The notes below the pieces were generated by a model that saw only the letters and a program-made list of their open reading frames with translations, was not told the DNA's origin and made no database searches. Below, piece by piece: positions 1 through 8,791 of a stretch of 64,000 nt of DNA. Position 1 is the first letter of the stretch; each line of letters begins with the position of its first letter. Made by a program: the position numbers and the translations under genes. This DNA comes from JBJGXI01 sp045635475 (GTDB taxonomy: Bacteria; Bacillota; Bacilli; Bacillales; Amphibacillaceae), in assembly GCF_045635475.1 (NCBI RefSeq), contig NZ_JBJGXI010000002.1, forward strand, positions 120,896-184,895, written 5' to 3'.

Positions 1-250
1 CTGGTTGTTCAACAGGTTCTGGATCCGTTTGTTCATCACCAGTGTCTTCTTCTGGTGTAGTTAAATCTTGTTCAGGGGCAGGATCTTCTTCCTGATTAGT
101 GTTATCTTCACCACTGTTATTCTCTTCCTCTACCTGATCCTGCTCATCCGTTTCATTTTCAGGAGCCGGATCTTCGTTCGTGTTACAACTTACTAATAGT
201 ACTAAAACAAATAAACTAATGATAAACCAAATGCTGTATTTCACTCTCAC
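1..250 (-). CDS. Acidic lipoprotein, N-terminal part (runs off the left edge)
   Basis: The reverse strand reads from a GTG at 250, 8 bases after an AGGAGG box at 259-264, to the window edge. The N-terminus has a charged start, a hydrophobic stretch and a lipobox ending LLVSC, so it should be a lipid-anchored exported protein. After the cysteine, the sequence is a spacer dominated by Asp, Glu, Asn, Pro and Thr. Such acidic linkers usually tether an extracytoplasmic domain, which lies outside the window, so the function cannot be named. A second in-frame GTG at 244 has poorer spacing. Confidence 0.75.
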   Translation of the reverse strand, partial: MRVKYSIWFIISLFVLVLLVSCNTNEDPAPENETDEQDQVEEENNSGEDNTNQEEDPAPEQDLTTPEEDTGDEQTDPEPVEQP

Positions 251-369
251 TAAAATAACCTCCTGATGTATGTGGACTACCTCTTATTATAATCGATTTA
301 GAAGTAGTTGAGTATGAATATTTGATAAAAGTGATGACATATTTCACCATTTTTAAAACAACTCTATTC

Positions 370-399
370 AAAAAGCCTACCTCCAGTAAGGAGATAGGC
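370..399 (-). terminator. Rho-independent terminator of the pdh operon
   Basis: A 10-bp inverted repeat (375-384 and 390-399, one mismatch, 5-base loop) is followed on the minus strand by a run of five T. It lies 13 bases past the pdhD stop. Confidence 0.85.
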
Positions 400-412
400 A
401 ACTTTTATAAAT

Positions 413-1822
413 TTATTTAACAATATGGATAGGTAACCCAAGCGCGACTTCGGCAGCTTCCATTGTTATTTCACCAAGTGTTGGGTGAGCGTGAATAGTT
501 AGTGCTAAATCTTCTGCAGTCATACCAGCTTCAATAGCTAAACCAAGTTCAGCAATCATGTCACTAGCATTAGGACCTGCAACTTGAGCACCAATCACTA
601 AGCCATCTTCTTTACGAGTAATAAGCTTTAAGAAGCCTTCACTATCGTTAAGTGATAGCGCACGACCATTAGCAGCAAATGGGAATTTAGATGCTAAAAC
701 ATCGTAACCAGCATCTTTTGCTTCTTGCTCTGCATATCCTACAGTTGCAAGTTCTGGTTCAGAGAAAACAACAGCCGGAATTGCATTATAGTCAATTTCA
801 GATTTTTCTCCACTAATAGCTTCAGCAGCAATCTTACCTTCATAAGATGCTTTGTGCGCTAATGGTGGTCCAGCAACGATATCACCAATTGCATAGATGT
901 TATCAATATTTGTGCGACATTGTTTATCAATATTGATGACACCGCGATCTGTCATTTCAATGCCAACTTGTTCAAGTCCAATTTCACTAGTGTTTGGACG
1001 TCGACCGACAGTCACTAGTACATAATCAGCTTCAACTGTAACTTCTTTACCTTTAGCTTCATATGTTACTTTTACGCCATCCTTAGATTCTTCCACACCT
1101 TTAGCCATGGCTTCTGTAACAATATCTACACCTTTTTTCTTCAAGTTACGTTTTACTAATGACGACATTTGCTTTTCAAAACCGCCCAAAATGTCTTTAG
1201 TACCTTCAAGAATAGTAACTTCTGTACCGAAATTAGCGTAAGCTGTACCTAATTCAGTACCAACATAGCCTCCACCAATAACAACCATCTTTTTCGGTAT
1301 TTCCTTCAAATTTAGTGCGCCAGTAGAATCTAGTACACGTTCTGAATATTTGAAGGTAGGAATTTCAATTGGACTTGAACCCGTTGCAATAATACAGTTT
1401 TTAAATGTATATGTTTGAGAGCTTTTATCATCCATTACTTTTACAGTGTTTTTATCTACAAAGTAAACTTCACCTTTAACGATGTCTACTTTATTTCCTT
1501 TTAAAAGGCCTTCAACACCGGAAGTTAATTTGTTAACTACAGTGCCTTTCCATTCTTGTACCTTAGAAAAGTCAACACTTACTTTATCGACTGTAATACC
1601 CATGTCATCAGAACCATGTGCATATTCATAGCGGTGACCTGCTTGGATTAGTGCTTTAGATGGGATACAACCTACGTTTAAACATACTCCACCTAATGCA
1701 CCTTTATCAACAATAGTAACCTTCTGACCAGTTTGAGCTGCACGGATTGCAGCAACATACCCACCAGGTCCAGCTCCTACTACTAGTGTATCTAACTCAA
1801 TTGGAAAATCTCCTACTACCAT
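413..1822 (-). CDS. pdhD: Dihydrolipoamide dehydrogenase, E3 of pyruvate dehydrogenase
   Basis: The 469-residue cytoplasmic flavoprotein reoxidises the dihydrolipoyl group of E2 and reduces NAD. The FAD-binding motif GAGPGG is at residues 16-21. The redox-active disulfide motif GGVCLNVGCIPSK places its cysteines at 47 and 52. A second nucleotide-binding segment (VVIGGGYVGTELG) lies in the middle. The C-terminal catalytic motif HAHPTLGE is near residue 444. Length is normal. It is the last gene of pdhA-B-C-D, 3 bases after pdhC, and is followed by a terminator. E3 is often shared with other 2-oxoacid dehydrogenases, but the position marks it as the pdh copy. Confidence 0.97.
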   Translation of the reverse strand: MVVGDFPIELDTLVVGAGPGGYVAAIRAAQTGQKVTIVDKGALGGVCLNVGCIPSKALIQAGHRYEYAHGSDDMGITVDKVSVDFSKVQEWKGTVVNKLTSGVEGLLKGNKVDIVKGEVYFVDKNTVKVMDDKSSQTYTFKNCIIATGSSPIEIPTFKYSERVLDSTGALNLKEIPKKMVVIGGGYVGTELGTAYANFGTEVTILEGTKDILGGFEKQMSSLVKRNLKKKGVDIVTEAMAKGVEESKDGVKVTYEAKGKEVTVEADYVLVTVGRRPNTSEIGLEQVGIEMTDRGVINIDKQCRTNIDNIYAIGDIVAGPPLAHKASYEGKIAAEAISGEKSEIDYNAIPAVVFSEPELATVGYAEQEAKDAGYDVLASKFPFAANGRALSLNDSEGFLKLITRKEDGLVIGAQVAGPNASDMIAELGLAIEAGMTAEDLALTIHAHPTLGEITMEAAEVALGLPIHIVK

Positions 1823-1825
1823 AAT

Positions 1826-3127
1826 TTACGCCTCCATCATAATTAATTGTGGATCGTTCAACAATCGTTTAATCTGGTTCATTGCCATTTGCGCCGTAGC
1901 ACCATCTACAATACGATGGTCAAAGCTTAGCGATAATGCTAATACTGGTGCAACAACAATTTCACCGTCACGTACGACAGGTTTTTCACCGATACGTCCA
2001 ATTCCTAAGATTGCTGCTTCTGGGTAGTTTAAAACCGGAGTGAACCATTGTCCACCTGCTGATCCAATGTTAGAAATTGTGCTAGAAGCACCTTTCATTT
2101 CATCTGAAGATAGCTTACCATCACGCGCTTTAGTTGCAAGCTCATTGATTTCTTGTGAGATACCGAAAATTGACTTTTTATCAGCATCTTTAACAACTGG
2201 AACAAGTAGACCTTTTTCTGTGTCTGCTGCAATTCCAATGTTATAATAATGCTTTTGAACAATCTCGTCTGTTGCATCATCAATAGAAGCATTAAGTATT
2301 GGATACTCTTTCAATGCTGAAACAAGTGCTTTAACTACATATGGTAAATACGTAAGTTTAATTTCTTTCTCAGCTGCAACTGCTTTAAATTTCTTTCTGT
2401 GTGCAACAAGTTCTGTTACATCAATTTCATCATGCAAAGTTACATGAGGAGCTTTTGTTTTGGAATTAACCATTGCTTTAGCAATTGCCTTACGAATTCC
2501 ACTCATCTTCTCACGAGTTTCAGGATATTGCCCTGCAGGTACTGCTTGCTCTTTTGCTGCAGCAGGTGCTTCTGATTGTTGTTCTGCTTGTGCTTCTGTT
2601 TCGGCCACTGGCTGATCTCCGCTTAAGAAGCTATCAATATCTTCTTTTATGACACGACCATTTTTTCCAGAGCCTTGTACGTTACTAATATTAACGTCCT
2701 TATCTCTTGCATATTTACGAACGGATGGCATTGCGATTACGCGTGCATTACTGTCTTCCTCACTTTTTTGAGGAGCAGCACCTGATTGTTCCGCTGCAGG
2801 CGTTTCTGTTTTAGCCTCAGATTTTTCTTCTTTTTTAGGTTCTTCTTCTTTCGCAGGTTCTTCTTCACTTCCACCTGCATCTTCATATCCTTCTGCATCA
2901 ATAGATATAATTGTTTGACCTACTGTTGCGACAGCACCTTCATCAAAATGAACTTCTTTAACGGTACCTTCTACCGGTGAAGGTATTTCAACTACCGCTT
3001 TATCATTTTGCACTTCACAAAGTACATCATCTTCTTTAATTTCATCTCCAGGCTTAACAAACCATTTAACGATTTCGCCCTCGTGAATTCCTTCACCAAT
3101 ATCTGGGAGCTTAAATTCAAAAGCCAT
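1826..3127 (-). CDS. pdhC: Dihydrolipoamide acetyltransferase, E2 of pyruvate dehydrogenase
   Basis: This is the structural core of the complex, transferring the acetyl group from lipoyl to CoA. Residues 1-80 form one lipoyl domain with the modified lysine in the DKA motif (Lys43). A Glu/Lys/Ala-rich hinge spans about 84-128. The peripheral subunit-binding domain is about 131-168 (starting AMPSVRKYA). A second Ala/Gln/Glu hinge leads to the catalytic domain. The active-site motif DHRIVDG starts at residue 403 (His404, Asp408). At 433 residues it has one lipoyl domain, as usual for Bacillus. The start has a TAGGAGGT-type box. Confidence 0.96.
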   Translation of the reverse strand: MAFEFKLPDIGEGIHEGEIVKWFVKPGDEIKEDDVLCEVQNDKAVVEIPSPVEGTVKEVHFDEGAVATVGQTIISIDAEGYEDAGGSEEEPAKEEEPKKEEKSEAKTETPAAEQSGAAPQKSEEDSNARVIAMPSVRKYARDKDVNISNVQGSGKNGRVIKEDIDSFLSGDQPVAETEAQAEQQSEAPAAAKEQAVPAGQYPETREKMSGIRKAIAKAMVNSKTKAPHVTLHDEIDVTELVAHRKKFKAVAAEKEIKLTYLPYVVKALVSALKEYPILNASIDDATDEIVQKHYYNIGIAADTEKGLLVPVVKDADKKSIFGISQEINELATKARDGKLSSDEMKGASSTISNIGSAGGQWFTPVLNYPEAAILGIGRIGEKPVVRDGEIVVAPVLALSLSFDHRIVDGATAQMAMNQIKRLLNDPQLIMMEA

Positions 3128-3153
3128 TGATTGTACCTCCTATCTTAAGTTAA

Positions 3154-4131
3154 TTAAAAGTTAATTACTGCATTCACTTTTTCAATAATATCATTGTAAT
3201 TTGGTAACCAAACTTCTTCAGCTTGTGTAAATGCATAAACTGTATCTGGAGCAGCAACAGTTAAGATTGGCGCTTCAAGATGTAGGATTGCACGTTCTTG
3301 AATTTGAGAAACAACATAGGAAGCCATACCAGCTGTACGCTGTGCTTCTTGTACAAATACAACACGATTTGTTTTTTCTACGGATTGTAAAATTGTCTCC
3401 ATGTCTACAGGCATTACTGTGCGAAGATCGATAACTTCAGCTTGTATGCCATCTTTTTCTAATTCTTCAGCCGCTTTTAAACAAGAGTGAACCATCGCAC
3501 CATAAGCTATAAGTGTAACGTCAGTTCCTTCACGTTTCACATCAGCTTTTCCAAGCTCGATTGTATACTCTTCTTCAGGAACTTCACCGCGGAATGAACG
3601 GTACAATTTCATATGCTCAAGGAAAACTACTGGGTCATTATCACGAATAGACTGAATTAATAATCCTTTCGCATCGTATGGTGTTGATGGAATAACAACT
3701 TTTAAACCAGGCTGTTGAGCAACTAAACCTTCTAATGAATCCGCATGAAGTTCTGGTGTATGAACTCCACCACCGAACGGTGAACGGATTGTAATTGGTG
3801 CATTTTGCGTACCACCAGAACGGTAGCGGATACGCGCAATTTGACCACTAATTGCATCCATAGCTTCATATACGAAACCAAAGAACTGAATTTCTGGTAC
3901 TGGACGGAAGCCTTCCATAGCAAGACCAAATGCTAAACCACCAATTCCTGACTCTGCTAATGGTGTGTCAAATACACGATCTTCACCGAATTCATCTTGA
4001 AGGCCTTCTGTAGCACGGAAAACCCCGCCATTTTGACCTACGTCTTCACCGAAAACAAGTACATTTTCATCATTTTTAAGTTCCGTACGCATTGCATCAG
4101 TTATTGCTTGAATCATTGTCATTTGAGCCAT
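3154..4131 (-). CDS. pdhB: Pyruvate dehydrogenase E1 component, beta subunit
   Basis: The 325-residue protein forms the alpha2beta2 E1 that decarboxylates pyruvate using thiamine diphosphate. It begins with the typical AQMTMIQAITDAM segment. It carries the conserved FGEDVGQNGGVFRAT stretch near residues 27-41 and the PLAESGIGGLAFG segment that contacts the cofactor. It is translated 3 bases after pdhA. The branched-chain E1 beta is similar, but adjacency to PdhA, PdhC and PdhD in B. subtilis order settles the assignment. Confidence 0.96.
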   Translation of the reverse strand: MAQMTMIQAITDAMRTELKNDENVLVFGEDVGQNGGVFRATEGLQDEFGEDRVFDTPLAESGIGGLAFGLAMEGFRPVPEIQFFGFVYEAMDAISGQIARIRYRSGGTQNAPITIRSPFGGGVHTPELHADSLEGLVAQQPGLKVVIPSTPYDAKGLLIQSIRDNDPVVFLEHMKLYRSFRGEVPEEEYTIELGKADVKREGTDVTLIAYGAMVHSCLKAAEELEKDGIQAEVIDLRTVMPVDMETILQSVEKTNRVVFVQEAQRTAGMASYVVSQIQERAILHLEAPILTVAAPDTVYAFTQAEEVWLPNYNDIIEKVNAVINF

Positions 4132-4134
4132 GAT

Positions 4135-5217
4135 TTACTTCGACTCCTTTGCTTTATATTCATCAAACTGTTCTTGTAAGTGAGCTGGGATTTCTTCATA
4201 CATATTGCTGATTAAATCAGTCACTTTTTGTTTTGGATATTCATCTGCTTTTTTAATTGCAGCTTTAATTTCATCTTTTGCTTGATCAATTACTTTGTTC
4301 TCTTCTTCTTCAGACCACAGTCCTTTATCCTCTAAGAATTTACGGAAGCGAACAAGTGGATCCTTTTTCTCCCATTCGTTATCCAAATCTTCTGTACGAT
4401 AACGGGTAGGATCATCTCCAGCCATTGTGTGTGGGCCATAACGATATGTTAATGTTTCAATCAACGTTGGACCTTCACCATTAACAGCGCGTTCTCGAGC
4501 ATCTTTAGTTGCTGCATACACTGCTAATACATCCATACCGTCTACTTGAATACCTTCAATACCTGCAGCTACTGCTTTTTGAGCAAGCGTTTTGGCAGCA
4601 GATTGCTTTTCAACAGGTACAGAAATCGCGAAACGGTTGTTTTGCACGACGAAAATTGCTGGAGCGCCATATGCCCCTGCAAAGTTAATCCCTTCATAGA
4701 AATCACCTTGTGAAGTACCACCGTCACCAGTATAAGTAATTGCAACTGATTTTTTACCACGCTTTTTCATACCAACAGCTACACCAGCACATTGTGTATA
4801 CTGTGCACCGATAATAATTTGTGGGCTTAACGCGTTTACACCTTCTGGAAATTGATTGCCGTGATAATGTCCACGTGAAAATAGGAATGCTTGATATAAC
4901 GGCAGACCATGCCAAATAATCTGAGGTACATCACGATAAGCTGGAAGAATAAAATCTTCCTTTTCTAATGCAAATTGTGTACCAAGCTGTGAAGCCTCTT
5001 GTCCTGCTGTAGGTGCATAGAAGCCTAATCTACCTTGACGATTCAAAGCTATGGAACGTTGATCTAAAATACGAGTATAAACCATTCTGTGCATTAATTC
5101 TTTTAATTCATCATCTGATAAGTCAGGCATAGCATCTTCATTTACGATTTTGCCTTCTTCGTTCAGAATTTGAAACGTTTCAAATTGGTTTTCGATAGAA
5201 TCTAATGTACGTTTCAA
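4135..5217 (-). CDS. pdhA: Pyruvate dehydrogenase E1 component, alpha subunit
   Basis: The 360-residue E1 alpha is the first gene of the operon. The thiamine diphosphate/Mg motif is visible as GDGGTSQGDFYEG followed by NN in VVQNNRFAIS. The YRYGPHTMAGDD phosphorylation-loop-like segment and the R-rich substrate region are conserved. The charged C-terminus is typical of Gram-positive E1 alpha proteins. About 440 bases of AT-rich leader separate it from the ykyA terminator, so the operon appears to have its own promoter, as in B. subtilis. Confidence 0.96.
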   Translation of the reverse strand: MKRTLDSIENQFETFQILNEEGKIVNEDAMPDLSDDELKELMHRMVYTRILDQRSIALNRQGRLGFYAPTAGQEASQLGTQFALEKEDFILPAYRDVPQIIWHGLPLYQAFLFSRGHYHGNQFPEGVNALSPQIIIGAQYTQCAGVAVGMKKRGKKSVAITYTGDGGTSQGDFYEGINFAGAYGAPAIFVVQNNRFAISVPVEKQSAAKTLAQKAVAAGIEGIQVDGMDVLAVYAATKDARERAVNGEGPTLIETLTYRYGPHTMAGDDPTRYRTEDLDNEWEKKDPLVRFRKFLEDKGLWSEEEENKVIDQAKDEIKAAIKKADEYPKQKVTDLISNMYEEIPAHLQEQFDEYKAKESK

Positions 5218-5416
5218 AAAGACTCACCTATCCTTTCTTTTCCTTCTTCGATTGTTTTATCATTAACTAGCTTTCCCAAAAGATGAAAAAATCTGTACCA
5301 TATTTGCTATAAATACCTTACCCAATGTTCGTAAAGTTTAATCTTGTCTGTACCCCTATATAAACTGTTACAATAATAAGATAAATACTGACTGGTACAA
5401 TTTTTATACAGTTTAT

Positions 5417-5445
5417 AGTTTAGCTTATTTACATATAACGGTCAA
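5417..5445 (-). promoter_or_regulatory. Candidate sigma-A promoter of pdhABCD
   Basis: On the minus strand TTGACC (5440-5445) and TAAACT (5417-5422) are separated by 17 bases. It would give a leader of about 200 bases before pdhA. This is the best match I found in the 5218-5618 gap, which otherwise holds only AT-rich sequence. The -10 box matches only 4 of 6, so it is tentative. Confidence 0.35.
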
Positions 5446-5618
5446 ACACTTTGAATCGTATTCCTACAATTTTTAATGGATTTTTTTATAGAAAGATAAG
5501 GTTATTTAAACATCCTTTTTATAGCATAATATTAACTGTTTCACTAATTGGCTTCTACTGTACTATAAAATCAAATGCTAGCTGATTTTTCTTTTTTCTC
5601 GTTAATTGCTATTTTCCA

Positions 5619-5649
5619 AAAAATAAAAGGCCTCGCATGACGAGACCTT
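5619..5649 (-). terminator. Terminator of ykyA
   Basis: A 9-bp inverted repeat with one wobble (5627-5635 and 5641-5649, loop of 5) is followed on the minus strand by a T-rich stretch. It lies 11 bases after the ykyA stop codon. Confidence 0.85.
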
Positions 5650-5660
5650 CATAATGTAAT

Positions 5661-6326
5661 CTATTCTGCTTCGCTATATTCAACATCTAGTCCTGCTTGA
5701 CTATAGAACTGTTCTTTCATGTTATTGTACTCATCAGTTTTGGCATTGAATTGTTCATTTGCTGCAATCACTTCTTCATAACTACTGTTAATGGAGTCGA
5801 TATGAGTTGTTAACTCTTCCTCAGTTAAATCTTCTCTCTGAAGCATTTCATATAGTTGTTTATCCAACTCTAGTGATGCTACATAAGCTTCATTCAATGC
5901 TGTATATGCTTGATAGCGATCTTCCATTGTTTGATATAGTTCTTCTGCCTGTGTTTTGACTTCTTCCTCCTCAATCTCCTCAATCAATGGCTGGATTTTG
6001 TCAAATTCATCTTTTGCTGCAGTGATACTTGCTTCTTCAGTCTCAATAAGTTCTGCACGCTCATTTATGATAGTAATTGCCTGTTCTGATAATTCCTTAA
6101 CTTGATCGATTTCTTCCAAGCCCAAATTGATTACTTGTTGATAGATATCCTTCTCTTGTTGTTCTAATTCGACTAGCGGTTGTTGCTGATCCGCAAAGGA
6201 TTGTTCTAACGAAACAGCTTCTTCCATATGCTCGTACATTTTTTCTACTGTTGATGGTCCGCTACTACATGACACTAACCAAATAAGTGAAGCAGTCAGG
6301 AGTAACGATAACTTTTTCCAAGACAC
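5661..6326 (-). CDS. ykyA: YkyA-like coiled-coil lipoprotein
   Basis: This is a 221-residue exported lipoprotein. The first 20 residues are a signal sequence ending in LVSC (Cys20). The rest is almost entirely Glu/Gln/Leu-rich helix, predicted as long coiled coils. Composition and location between pdhA and the deformylase gene match B. subtilis YkyA (putative cell-wall binding lipoprotein family). The precise function is unknown. It is monocistronic, with its own terminator, and is divergent from defB. Confidence 0.85.
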   Translation of the reverse strand: MSWKKLSLLLTASLIWLVSCSSGPSTVEKMYEHMEEAVSLEQSFADQQQPLVELEQQEKDIYQQVINLGLEEIDQVKELSEQAITIINERAELIETEEASITAAKDEFDKIQPLIEEIEEEEVKTQAEELYQTMEDRYQAYTALNEAYVASLELDKQLYEMLQREDLTEEELTTHIDSINSSYEEVIAANEQFNAKTDEYNNMKEQFYSQAGLDVEYSEAE

Positions 6327-6446
6327 TGTTTTTCCTCCTATCGTCTAGTTGAACGATTTAATATGTAAGTAATTTTCCCATTACTTTTTCCATAGTATAA
6401 CATATCAATCAATAAAAAAAGAAATTTCTATTATAACTTAATCAAT

Positions 6447-6474
6447 TTGACAATATAGATTTTTAACTATGGTC
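6447..6474 (+). promoter_or_regulatory. Possible promoter in the ykyA-defB divergent gap
   Basis: The 344-base region 6327-6670 separates two divergent genes and is AT-rich. A perfect TTGACA at 6447-6452 is followed 16 bases later by TATGGT at 6469-6474, pointing at the deformylase with a leader of about 190 bases. Only the -35 is strong. No other site in the gap was convincing. Confidence 0.3.
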
Positions 6475-6670
6475 AATTGCATGCAATCGAAGTAAATAGT
6501 TTCTAACTCTTACGGCACTTATGTTCCTTTGCAAAAGACTTGCTTTTATTTAATCATCCTTATTACATTGTATCTCATGTTCAAGCTTTTTATAACATAA
6601 CTATTGCCATTTTATAGCTTGTCTTGTTAAACTATATTGCAGCTAAAAAAGTGAACGGAGGCGTAAATAA

Positions 6671-7225
6671 ATGATTACAATGGATGATATCATTCGTGAG
6701 GGAAATCCTATTTTAACAAAAGAAGCAAAAACGGTGCCACTCCCTGCCAGTGATACAGACAAAGCCATTTTAAATGATATGCTTATGTATTTAAAAAATA
6801 GTCAAGATGAAACAACTGCTGAAAAGTATGATTTACGACCTGGTGTTGGATTGGCCGCACCGCAAATAGGCATTTCCAAAAGAATGGTTGCTGTTCACTT
6901 TGAAGATTTCAACGAAAATCTATACAGTTATGGACTGTTCAATCCTCGCATTGTTAGTCACTCAGTAGAAAAAGCTTACTTGTCTACTGGTGAAGGTTGC
7001 TTGTCTGTTGATCGAGAAGTTCCTGGTTTCGTACCGAGGTATGCTAGAATCACAGTCAAAGCTACTGATCTAGATGACAATGAGCTAACAATAAGATTAA
7101 AAGGATTTGCTGCTATTGTTTTCCAACATGAAATCGACCATTTAAATGGAGTTATGTTTTACGACCATATCAACAAAGAAAATCCTTTTGAAGTACCGGA
7201 AAACAGTCGAGAAATCGACAGATAA
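6671..7225 (+). CDS. defB: Peptide deformylase
   Basis: This metalloenzyme removes the formyl group from the N-terminal methionine of nascent proteins. The three family motifs are present: GVGLAAPQIG at residues 58-67, EGCLSV with metal ligand Cys110, and QHEIDHLNG with His153, Glu154 and His157. At 184 residues with the long N-terminal region before motif 1, it is the Bacillus type-2 form (DefB/YkrB). The ATG at 6671 has CGGAGG 9 bases upstream. An ATG three codons later is less well spaced. It is convergent with ykrA. Confidence 0.96.
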   Translation: MITMDDIIREGNPILTKEAKTVPLPASDTDKAILNDMLMYLKNSQDETTAEKYDLRPGVGLAAPQIGISKRMVAVHFEDFNENLYSYGLFNPRIVSHSVEKAYLSTGEGCLSVDREVPGFVPRYARITVKATDLDDNELTIRLKGFAAIVFQHEIDHLNGVMFYDHINKENPFEVPENSREIDR

Positions 7226-7230
7226 TAGAA

Positions 7231-7278
7231 GACGAATAACAAAGGAGCCGAGAGATATCGGCTCCTTTGTTATTCGTC
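7231..7278. terminator. Bidirectional terminator between defB and ykrA
   Basis: A perfect 21-bp inverted repeat (7231-7251 and 7258-7278, 6-base loop) lies between the convergent genes. The GC-rich core is followed by a T-rich stretch on both strands. Confidence 0.9.
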
Positions 7279-7350
7279 TAAAAATTTATAAAACCCGTTT
7301 AATAATACTTTCAAAACGTCTTAAGTCCAAGTGCCATAAAGGCTAGCGAA

Positions 7351-8133
7351 TCACTTCAAAAGTCCTACCTCATAAAGCCCCTTGACTAACCCTTCATTAT
7401 CTACATCATCTGTTACATAGTCAGCAACTTGTTTAAGCTCGAAAATAGCATTGCCCATGGCAACACCGACACCAACATGTTGTAACATCTCCATATCATT
7501 TAAACCATCACCAAACGCATAGGACTGATCATGACTTATACCGGATGCTGCTATTAACTTATCGACACCTATTGCTTTAGAACCACCCAACGGTAAAACA
7601 TCACAAGATAAATCATGCCATCTAATAAATCTTAATTGTTGATGTTCACGTGTATATCGATCCTCAGATTGCTGCTCACAAAATAGAAGCACTTGATATA
7701 TAGCATTTTTTTCATAATATTGTGGATCAATTTCGGGATAATCTCTTTTTAACGTTTTTAAACTTTCACTAACACGTTCGTCATTATTATTAGAAGCTCT
7801 CATTTCCTTGTGATTCATATAGACAAGTGAATGACCGGAAGCATTTGAGCTGTTTGTTAGTTCAGTTAAATGCTGATATTCAAGTGGATTTTCATAGATA
7901 GTCTCGCCTTCGAAAACAACATACTGTCCGTTAAAGCTTACGTATGAATCGATTTCCAGTTGCTCTCTAATATCTTTGAACATAAATGGAGCACGACCGG
8001 TAGCAATCACAACGTAAACTCCTTGTTGCTTCAATTGCTTTATTGCTTCAACCGTTTGATCAGGGATTTGCTTATTATGATCCACTAGCGTCCCATCTAT
8101 ATCAAAAAAAACAATTTTTTTATTCAATTTCAT
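7351..8133 (-). CDS. ykrA: Cof-type HAD-superfamily phosphatase (YkrA-like)
   Basis: The protein is 260 residues. HAD motif I is FFDIDGTLVD at residues 9-18 with the two catalytic aspartates. Motif II is VVIATGR, with the C2-type cap domain inserted after it. Motif III is the lysine in GGSKAIGVD, and motif IV is AFGDGLNDMEM. These place it in the Cof/HAD-IIB family of small-molecule phosphatases acting on sugar phosphates, nucleotides or cofactors. The substrate is not known. The gene occupies the same position as B. subtilis ykrA. Confidence 0.88.
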   Translation of the reverse strand: MKLNKKIVFFDIDGTLVDHNKQIPDQTVEAIKQLKQQGVYVVIATGRAPFMFKDIREQLEIDSYVSFNGQYVVFEGETIYENPLEYQHLTELTNSSNASGHSLVYMNHKEMRASNNNDERVSESLKTLKRDYPEIDPQYYEKNAIYQVLLFCEQQSEDRYTREHQQLRFIRWHDLSCDVLPLGGSKAIGVDKLIAASGISHDQSYAFGDGLNDMEMLQHVGVGVAMGNAIFELKQVADYVTDDVDNEGLVKGLYEVGLLK

Positions 8134-8392
8134 CCCCCTTTGTTACTAATTTAAGTGATCGAATGTAGTGATTTCTGCATAAAAAATGATGAATTAACAA
8201 AAAATATCATTACATGAAAACGCGATATAATCAAGTTTCTGAAGGCATGAAAAAAATATTTTGCATACTTTCATGGCTTTTCTATTTCAATATTTTACTA
8301 ATCATACTATACTGTAAGTTAAGAGGGATTGGATCGGTGAACGTTTTTAAATTGCTTTTCTTTATGTCTAAGAAAGGAGCTGTAAGGAAACA

Positions 8393-8485
8393 ATGTTAAA
8401 ACGTTTAAGAGAAAAGCTAAAAAAGAGATGGAAAGATTTGTTAGGGCGAAAAGGTCGTGTACCAACTACATGTAAAAATGATTAA
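8393..8485 (+). CDS. Possible 30-residue basic peptide
   Basis: An open frame of 30 codons begins at an ATG preceded by AAGGAG (13 bases) and a nearer AAGGA (about 4 bases). The peptide is highly basic (motif RLREKLKKRWKDLLGRKG), probably helical, and has one cysteine. I do not recognise a family. The longer open frame overlapping it at 8214-8399 looks spurious. The region 8134-8573 holds no other convincing gene. It must also contain the rpoY-rnjA promoter, which I could not place. Confidence 0.3.
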   Translation: MLKRLREKLKKRWKDLLGRKGRVPTTCKND

Positions 8486-8579
8486 TATTAATGTAACAAT
8501 CCTACTCTAGTGTTCGGATTACAATGCTATGCTATGAATAAAAAACGGAAAATAGACAATTAAGTTAGGAGAGATGGTA

Positions 8580-8789
8580 TTGATTTACAAAGTACTATAC
8601 CAAGAAATACCAAATGAAATTCCTGTTCGTGAACGCACGAAGAGTTTATACATCGAGGCCGTATCAGAAAGAAAAGTACGTAAAGCACTCTCCGATCGCA
8701 ATATTAATATCGAATTTATCCAGCAGCTTGACGAAGCACACTTAAACTATGAGCAAAACGCAGAAGATTTTGAAGTGGAGACAGTATAA
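8580..8789 (+). CDS. rpoY: RNA polymerase epsilon subunit
   Basis: The 69-residue protein is the small accessory subunit of Firmicutes RNA polymerase (YkzG, formerly DUF1447). It begins MIYKVLYQ and contains the conserved RTKSLYIEAVSERKVR segment. An ATG at 8574 is in frame, but it lies only 2 bases from the AGGAG box (8567-8571). The TTG at 8580 is 8 bases away and gives the family's usual N-terminus, so TTG is chosen. The gene sits 2 bases before rnjA, as in B. subtilis. Confidence 0.93.
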   Translation: MIYKVLYQEIPNEIPVRERTKSLYIEAVSERKVRKALSDRNINIEFIQQLDEAHLNYEQNAEDFEVETV

Positions 8790-8791
8790 CT

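Noticed and set aside
216..401. Open frame on the minus strand over the pdh terminator
   Set aside because: It overlaps the terminator hairpin and the ribosome site and start of the lipoprotein gene in another frame, with no signal of its own.
8214..8399. 61-codon plus-strand frame before rpoY
   Set aside because: No ribosome-binding site, AT-driven hydrophobic composition, and it overlaps the better-signalled small frame at 8393.
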